A stretch of DNA of 8,299 bases. Origin: WLNJ01 sp037131165. Its GTDB lineage: Bacteria > Actinomycetota > Thermoleophilia > Solirubrobacterales > Solirubrobacteraceae. The notes under the pieces are model-generated. The model was not told the origin of the DNA, searched no databases, and saw only the letters and a program-made list of their open reading frames with translations. The stretch lies in assembly GCA_037131165.1 (NCBI GenBank), contig JBAXRO010000079.1:1-8299 (forward strand). The letters run 5' to 3'. The position numbers were made by a program, and so were the translations under genes. Shown here piece after piece: positions 6,346 to 8,299 of the stretch (positions are counted from its first letter, which is position 1; the number at the start of each line of letters is the position of its first letter).

Positions 6346-6355
6346 AGGCTATCTT
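6346..6355. promoter_or_regulatory. Back-to-back -10-like hexamers sharing one TA step
   Basis: On plus, TATCTT (6350-6355) ends seven bases before the GTG of the small secreted protein. On minus, TAGCCT (6351-6346) ends six bases before the exonuclease III ATG. Both match TAnnnT, and both use the same TA at 6350-6351, read from opposite strands. In each case the predicted transcription start would fall at or next to the start codon, which fits leaderless transcripts. No -35 boxes are recognised. Confidence 0.38.
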
Positions 6356-6362
6356 CCCTCGT

Positions 6363-6734
6363 GTGAACGCACTCGCTGTCCTGATCGCAACGGCTGCGAT
6401 CGCTCCTCCCGGTGTCTACGCAGGATCGTCTTCTGCCGCACCTTCGGTGGTGATGAAGGTCCGGTCCGGAACGGTCGTCGAAGCGACCGCTTGGACGAGC
6501 ACCTTCAACTGCGAACTGGGCGGCCTGGTCGGCCCGGCCCAAGTCACGGTCCGACCGCGGGCAAGGGTGTCGAAGTCCGGCAGGATTTCGATCAACTCGG
6601 GTACCAAGACCCGCCGGCTCAGGGCCAAGATGCGATTCCGGGGCGGCAGGATCACCGGGAAGATCAGGATCGTCGGCAACATCGCCGGACCTTGCAGCTC
6701 GCCGGCAGTCCCGGTCACGCTGAGCCGGCGCTAG
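6363..6734 (+). CDS. Small secreted protein of unknown function
   Basis: A 123-residue protein, family not recognised. Starting at the GTG at 6363, residues 1-20 are hydrophobic (NALAVLIATAAIAPPGVYA) and resemble a signal peptide lacking the usual early Lys/Arg, ahead of a Ser/Ala-rich GSSSAAPS. The mature part has two cysteines, C50 in TFNCELG and C111 in GPCSSP, likely a single disulfide. Between them are short basic beta-type strands (QVTVRPRARV, RISINSG, RLRAKMRFRGGRITGKIRIVG). The pattern of an early Cys, a GGRITG turn and a late Cys resembles small exported beta-sandwich proteins that I associate with Thermoleophilia-like genomes; this is an impression, not a search result. An in-frame TTG at 6327 would add a charged leader and overlap exonuclease III, so GTG 6363 is preferred. 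Third positions are G/C-rich, supporting this strand over the 100-codon frame on the other one. Confidence 0.62.
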   Translation: MNALAVLIATAAIAPPGVYAGSSSAAPSVVMKVRSGTVVEATAWTSTFNCELGGLVGPAQVTVRPRARVSKSGRISINSGTKTRRLRAKMRFRGGRITGKIRIVGNIAGPCSSPAVPVTLSRR

Positions 6735-6741
6735 GCGGACG

Positions 6742-6755
6742 GGCCGGTCCCGGCC
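6742..6755. terminator. GC hairpin between secreted protein and tRNA-Leu
   Basis: GGCCGG (6742-6747) and CCGGCC (6750-6755) are complementary around two bases, in practice a 5-bp stem with a 4-base loop. It lies between the 3' ends of two convergent genes, seven bases past the secreted-protein stop and about 25 bases past the tRNA-Leu 3' end. There is no T-run on either side, so it may act as a shared weak terminator or a processing barrier. Confidence 0.35.
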
Positions 6756-6779
6756 GCCCGCACCGACCCGCTCGGGAAA

Positions 6780-6863
6780 TGCGGCTGAGAGGACTCGAAC
6801 CTCCACGGGGTCTCCCCCACACGGACCTGAACCGTGCGCGTCTACCAATTCCGCCACAGCCGC
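6780..6863 (-). tRNA. tRNA-Leu (anticodon CAG)
   Basis: A full class II tRNA on minus. The acceptor arms GCGGCTG (6863-6857) and CAGCCGC (6787-6781) pair perfectly with discriminator A at 6780. The D-arm contains AATTGGTAGACGC. The anticodon stem CACGG/CCGTG closes the loop TTCAGGT, with anticodon CAG at 6829-6827. A long variable arm with a GGGG/CCCC stem marks a Leu or Ser type, and the T-arm is GGAGG-TTCGAGT-CCTCT with one G:U pair. CUG is the main Leu codon in high-GC genomes. The 3' CCA is not encoded and must be added by nucleotidyltransferase. Confidence 0.97.
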
Positions 6864-6875
6864 TGGCGACCGCTG

Positions 6876-6881
6876 ACGATA
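6876..6881 (-). promoter_or_regulatory. Possible -10 element of tRNA-Leu
   Basis: On minus, TATCGT matches TAnnnT and ends 12 bases before the tRNA 5' end, a sensible distance for a short 5' leader. No good -35 is seen at 16-18 bases. Confidence 0.35.
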
Positions 6882-6908
6882 CACGCAGTCGACCCTCGGC
6901 GACGGGCA

Positions 6909-6953
6909 GGAGCCGGGGCAGCTCCCTGATCAGGGACCGCGGCCACAAGGTCC
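6909..6953. repeat. Nested inverted repeats between the divergent tRNA genes
   Basis: Three dyads chain together. GGAGC (6909-6913) pairs with GCTCC (6921-6925). A perfect 14-bp palindrome centred on TGATCA occupies 6923-6936. GGACC (6934-6938) pairs with GGTCC (6949-6953). Neighbouring dyads share three bases each, so not all can fold at once. They lie in the 116-bp gap between tRNA-Leu and tRNA-Glu, where both promoters must be, so a protein-binding site is possible. No known operator is recognised. Confidence 0.4.
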
Positions 6954-6959
6954 TCTTGC

Positions 6960-6965
6960 TAGGCT
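6960..6965 (+). promoter_or_regulatory. Possible -10 element of tRNA-Glu
   Basis: TAGGCT matches TAnnnT and ends 14 bases before the tRNA-Glu 5' end, leaving a leader of about eight bases. There is no recognisable -35. Confidence 0.35.
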
Positions 6966-6979
6966 CTCGATTCCTTCCT

Positions 6980-7052
6980 GCCGCTATCGTCTAGGGGACT
7001 AGGACGCCGCCCTCTCACGGCGGAAACCGGGGTTCGAATCCCCGTAGCGGTA
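6980..7052 (+). tRNA. tRNA-Glu (anticodon CTC)
   Basis: A 73-base tRNA. The acceptor arms GCCGCTA (6980-6986) and TAGCGGT (7045-7051) pair with a G1:U72 wobble, followed by discriminator A at 7052. The D-arm GTCTAGGGGACTAGGAC is typical of tRNA-Glu. The anticodon stem CCGCC/GGCGG closes the loop CTCTCAC, with CTC at 7014-7016. The T-arm is CGGGG-TTCGAAT-CCCCG. The G:U end pair and A73 resemble actinobacterial tRNA-Glu genes. CCA is not encoded. An intrinsic terminator follows nine bases later. Confidence 0.97.
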
Positions 7053-7060
7053 CTGTCAAG

Positions 7061-7083
7061 ACCCTCGCTCCCGCGGGGGTTTT
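7061..7083 (+). terminator. Intrinsic terminator of tRNA-Glu
   Basis: ACCCTCGC (7061-7068) and GCGGGGGT (7073-7080) form an 8-bp stem with one T:G pair and a TCCC loop, followed by TTTT (7080-7083). This is the only hairpin in the window with a directly attached T-run. The run is short, so some read-through into the next gene is plausible. Confidence 0.78.
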
Positions 7084-7098
7084 GTCGCTTCTGAACCG

Positions 7099-7908
7099 AT
7101 GAGACTGGCGCACCTGTCCGACCTCCACTCCGGCCGAGCCGACGAGCGACTCGTCGAGGCGATGCTCGGATCGATCGTCGCCTCGGCTCCCGACCTCGTT
7201 GCGATCGGAGGGGACCTGACGCAGCGGTCGAGGACCGCCCAGTGGCAGCAGGCCGCCGGATGGCTCGAGCGTCTGCCGAGCCAGTGGATCGCCACTCCGG
7301 GCAATCACGACATCCCGCTGTTCGACCTGACGCGCAGGATCACGGACCCGTTTGGCCGGTTCCGTCGCCACGTCCATCACGACCTCGAGCCTTCGGCCTC
7401 GGTCGGAGGGGCCTTCGTGATGTGCGCCCGCACAGCGAGTCCGAGGCGCCGGGTCGAGGGCGCGGTCGACCGCGAGTCGCTCTGGCTCGCCAAGGAACTG
7501 CTCGACGGGCGCACGCCGCATGACCCCGTCGTGCTGGTGACGCATCACCCGCTGGCAATGCACCCGGCCTCGGGACGCGGTCCGAGCCTCGTCGTCAGGT
7601 CGGACGAGCTGCTCGAGGTCGCGTCCGGAGGGGGAGTGGACCTGTTGCTCTCAGGACACCTGCACAGGCCTCACGGCGGAGAGCCGTTCACGGTTGAGGT
7701 CGCCGGCAGGACGATGGTCGCGATGCACGGCGGGACGGCCTGTTCGACGCGGATCAGGGGAGGGGAGGCACCGGCGTGGCAGCTGGCCGACCTCCAACCG
7801 GGGCGGATGGAACTGAGGTCGGTCGCCTGGGACGGCAGGGACTACTCGGAGTCGTCCTTCAGCAGCTGGTCTCGGGACGACCGCGGCAGCTGGGGACGTT
7901 CGGCCTAG
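7099..7908 (+). CDS. Calcineurin-like metallophosphoesterase (CpdA-like)
   Basis: A 269-residue two-metal phosphoesterase. The full set of family motifs is present: D8 and H10 in LSDLH, D39 in GGDLT, N69-H70-D71 in PGNHD, H149 in VTHHP, and H187/H189 in SGHLH. This arrangement matches the class III cyclic-nucleotide phosphodiesterase (CpdA/Icc)-like group, but the substrate in such single-domain proteins varies and cAMP cannot be assumed. There is no signal peptide, so it is probably cytoplasmic. The start is fixed by the motif: the first strand begins at residue 2 of the ATG at 7099. No Shine-Dalgarno is seen. It begins only 15 bases after the tRNA-Glu terminator, which leaves no space for a separate promoter downstream of that hairpin. 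It is convergent with the cobalamin adenosyltransferase, overlapping by four bases so that both stop codons use one CTAG. Confidence 0.93.
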   Translation: MRLAHLSDLHSGRADERLVEAMLGSIVASAPDLVAIGGDLTQRSRTAQWQQAAGWLERLPSQWIATPGNHDIPLFDLTRRITDPFGRFRRHVHHDLEPSASVGGAFVMCARTASPRRRVEGAVDRESLWLAKELLDGRTPHDPVVLVTHHPLAMHPASGRGPSLVVRSDELLEVASGGGVDLLLSGHLHRPHGGEPFTVEVAGRTMVAMHGGTACSTRIRGGEAPAWQLADLQPGRMELRSVAWDGRDYSESSFSSWSRDDRGSWGRSA

Positions 7909-8299
7909 GATCCGTCGCCGCGACCGAGGCCGGGCTTCCAGAGCGGTTCGTTGCCGCCGTTGGCCGAGCGCGCGAGGATGAACAGCAGGTCGCTCAGTCG
8001 GTTGAGGTAGCGGACCACCTCGGCTGAAATACCTTCGCACGAGACGGCAAGTCGCTCCGCACGCCGGCAGACGGTCCGGCAGACATGGAGCTGCGCTGCG
8101 GCAGGCGTCCCTCCGGGGAGGACGAACGACTTGAGCGGCTCGAGCTCGGCGTTTACCTCGTCGCAGCGCTGCTCGAGCCAACCGACCTGCTCGGGGATCA
8201 CCCTGAGGCGTTCCTTCGAGTCCTCACCGGGCACGGAGATGTCGGCGCCGACGTCGAACAGGTCGTTCTGGACGCGCCCGAGCCACGGTATGAACCGCG
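7905..8299 (-). CDS. pduO: PduO-type cob(I)alamin adenosyltransferase (5' end cut)
   Basis: The last 130 residues of an ATP:cob(I)alamin adenosyltransferase, which transfers the adenosyl group of ATP to reduced cobalamin to make adenosylcobalamin. The frame is open through the right edge and reads IPWLGRVQNDLFDVGADISVPG, including the QNDLFDVGA helix typical of PduO/MMAB proteins. Next comes LPGGTPAAAQLHVCR, then RRAER, and finally YLNRLSDLLFILAR near the C-terminus, the most conserved stretch of the family. Full-length members are about 180-195 residues, so roughly 55-65 residues including the nucleotide-binding TKTGD start lie outside the window. A GTG at 8234 could look like a start but is internal, because conserved sequence continues upstream of it. 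PduO-type enzymes are unrelated to CobA-type ones. Whether this serves vitamin B12 assembly or a B12-dependent enzyme is not shown here. Confidence 0.95.
   Translation of the reverse strand, partial: RFIPWLGRVQNDLFDVGADISVPGEDSKERLRVIPEQVGWLEQRCDEVNAELEPLKSFVLPGGTPAAAQLHVCRTVCRRAERLAVSCEGISAEVVRYLNRLSDLLFILARSANGGNEPLWKPGLGRGDGS

Noticed and set aside
5590..6366. A 258-codon open frame on plus across exonuclease III
   Set aside because: It is fully antisense to a complete exonuclease III with all catalytic residues.
6416..6718. A 100-codon minus frame opposite the small secreted protein
   Set aside because: Codon third positions are G/C-rich on the plus frame, which also has a signal-like leader and paired cysteines. 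The minus frame has no recognisable pattern, though it cannot be fully excluded.
8232..8234. GTG as the start of a 109-residue adenosyltransferase
   Set aside because: The same frame continues upstream with the conserved QNDLFDVGA helix to the window edge, so the true start lies outside.

Overview
The window looks like an ordinary chromosomal stretch of a high-GC Gram-positive bacterium. Third codon positions are strongly G/C, Arg codons including AGG are frequent, Shine-Dalgarno sequences are weak, and the tRNA-Glu has an actinobacterial form (G1:U72, no encoded CCA). The mix of genes (small secreted Cys-containing proteins, a secreted HEXXH protein, a fused membrane/spermidine-synthase-like protein, an FTR1 permease) would fit a Thermoleophilia/Solirubrobacterales-type actinobacterium, but that placement is inference from protein style only. 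No insertion sequence, CRISPR array, phage gene or integration site was seen.

Layout. Positions 1-3187, all minus strand: a small secreted protein of unknown function (3187-2777), an FTR1-type iron permease (2641-1589), a fused membrane/spermidine-synthase-like protein (1557-25), and the first codons of a further gene at the left edge. The permease, the fused protein and the edge gene are closely spaced and look like one operon. The 135-bp gap before the permease holds two perfect inverted repeats. Positions 3340-3798, plus strand: a GNAT acetyltransferase, divergent from the small secreted protein. Positions 3842-6339, minus strand: exodeoxyribonuclease III, a Nudix hydrolase and a secreted putative zinc metalloprotease in one transcriptional direction. 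The first two are 23 bp apart with a hairpin in the gap. Positions 6363-6734, plus strand: another small secreted protein, divergent from exonuclease III across a 23-bp gap that has two back-to-back -10-like hexamers. Positions 6780-7083: tRNA-Leu(CAG) on minus and tRNA-Glu(CTC) on plus, divergent, separated by 116 bp with nested inverted repeats; a good intrinsic terminator follows tRNA-Glu. Positions 7099-7908, plus strand: a CpdA-like metallophosphoesterase starting 15 bp after that terminator. Positions 7905-8299, minus strand: a PduO-type cobalamin adenosyltransferase, cut by the window edge, whose stop codon lies in the same CTAG as the phosphoesterase stop.

Functional links visible here are modest: iron import (FTR1) beside a fused membrane/methyltransferase-fold protein, and DNA repair (exonuclease III) beside a Nudix hydrolase. 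I do not see a clear new multi-gene defence or biosynthetic system. The most unusual signals are regulatory: the shared bidirectional -10 region at 6346-6355, the Shine-Dalgarno-in-loop hairpin before the Nudix gene, the inverted repeat upstream of the iron permease, and a phosphoesterase with no room for its own promoter behind a tRNA terminator.
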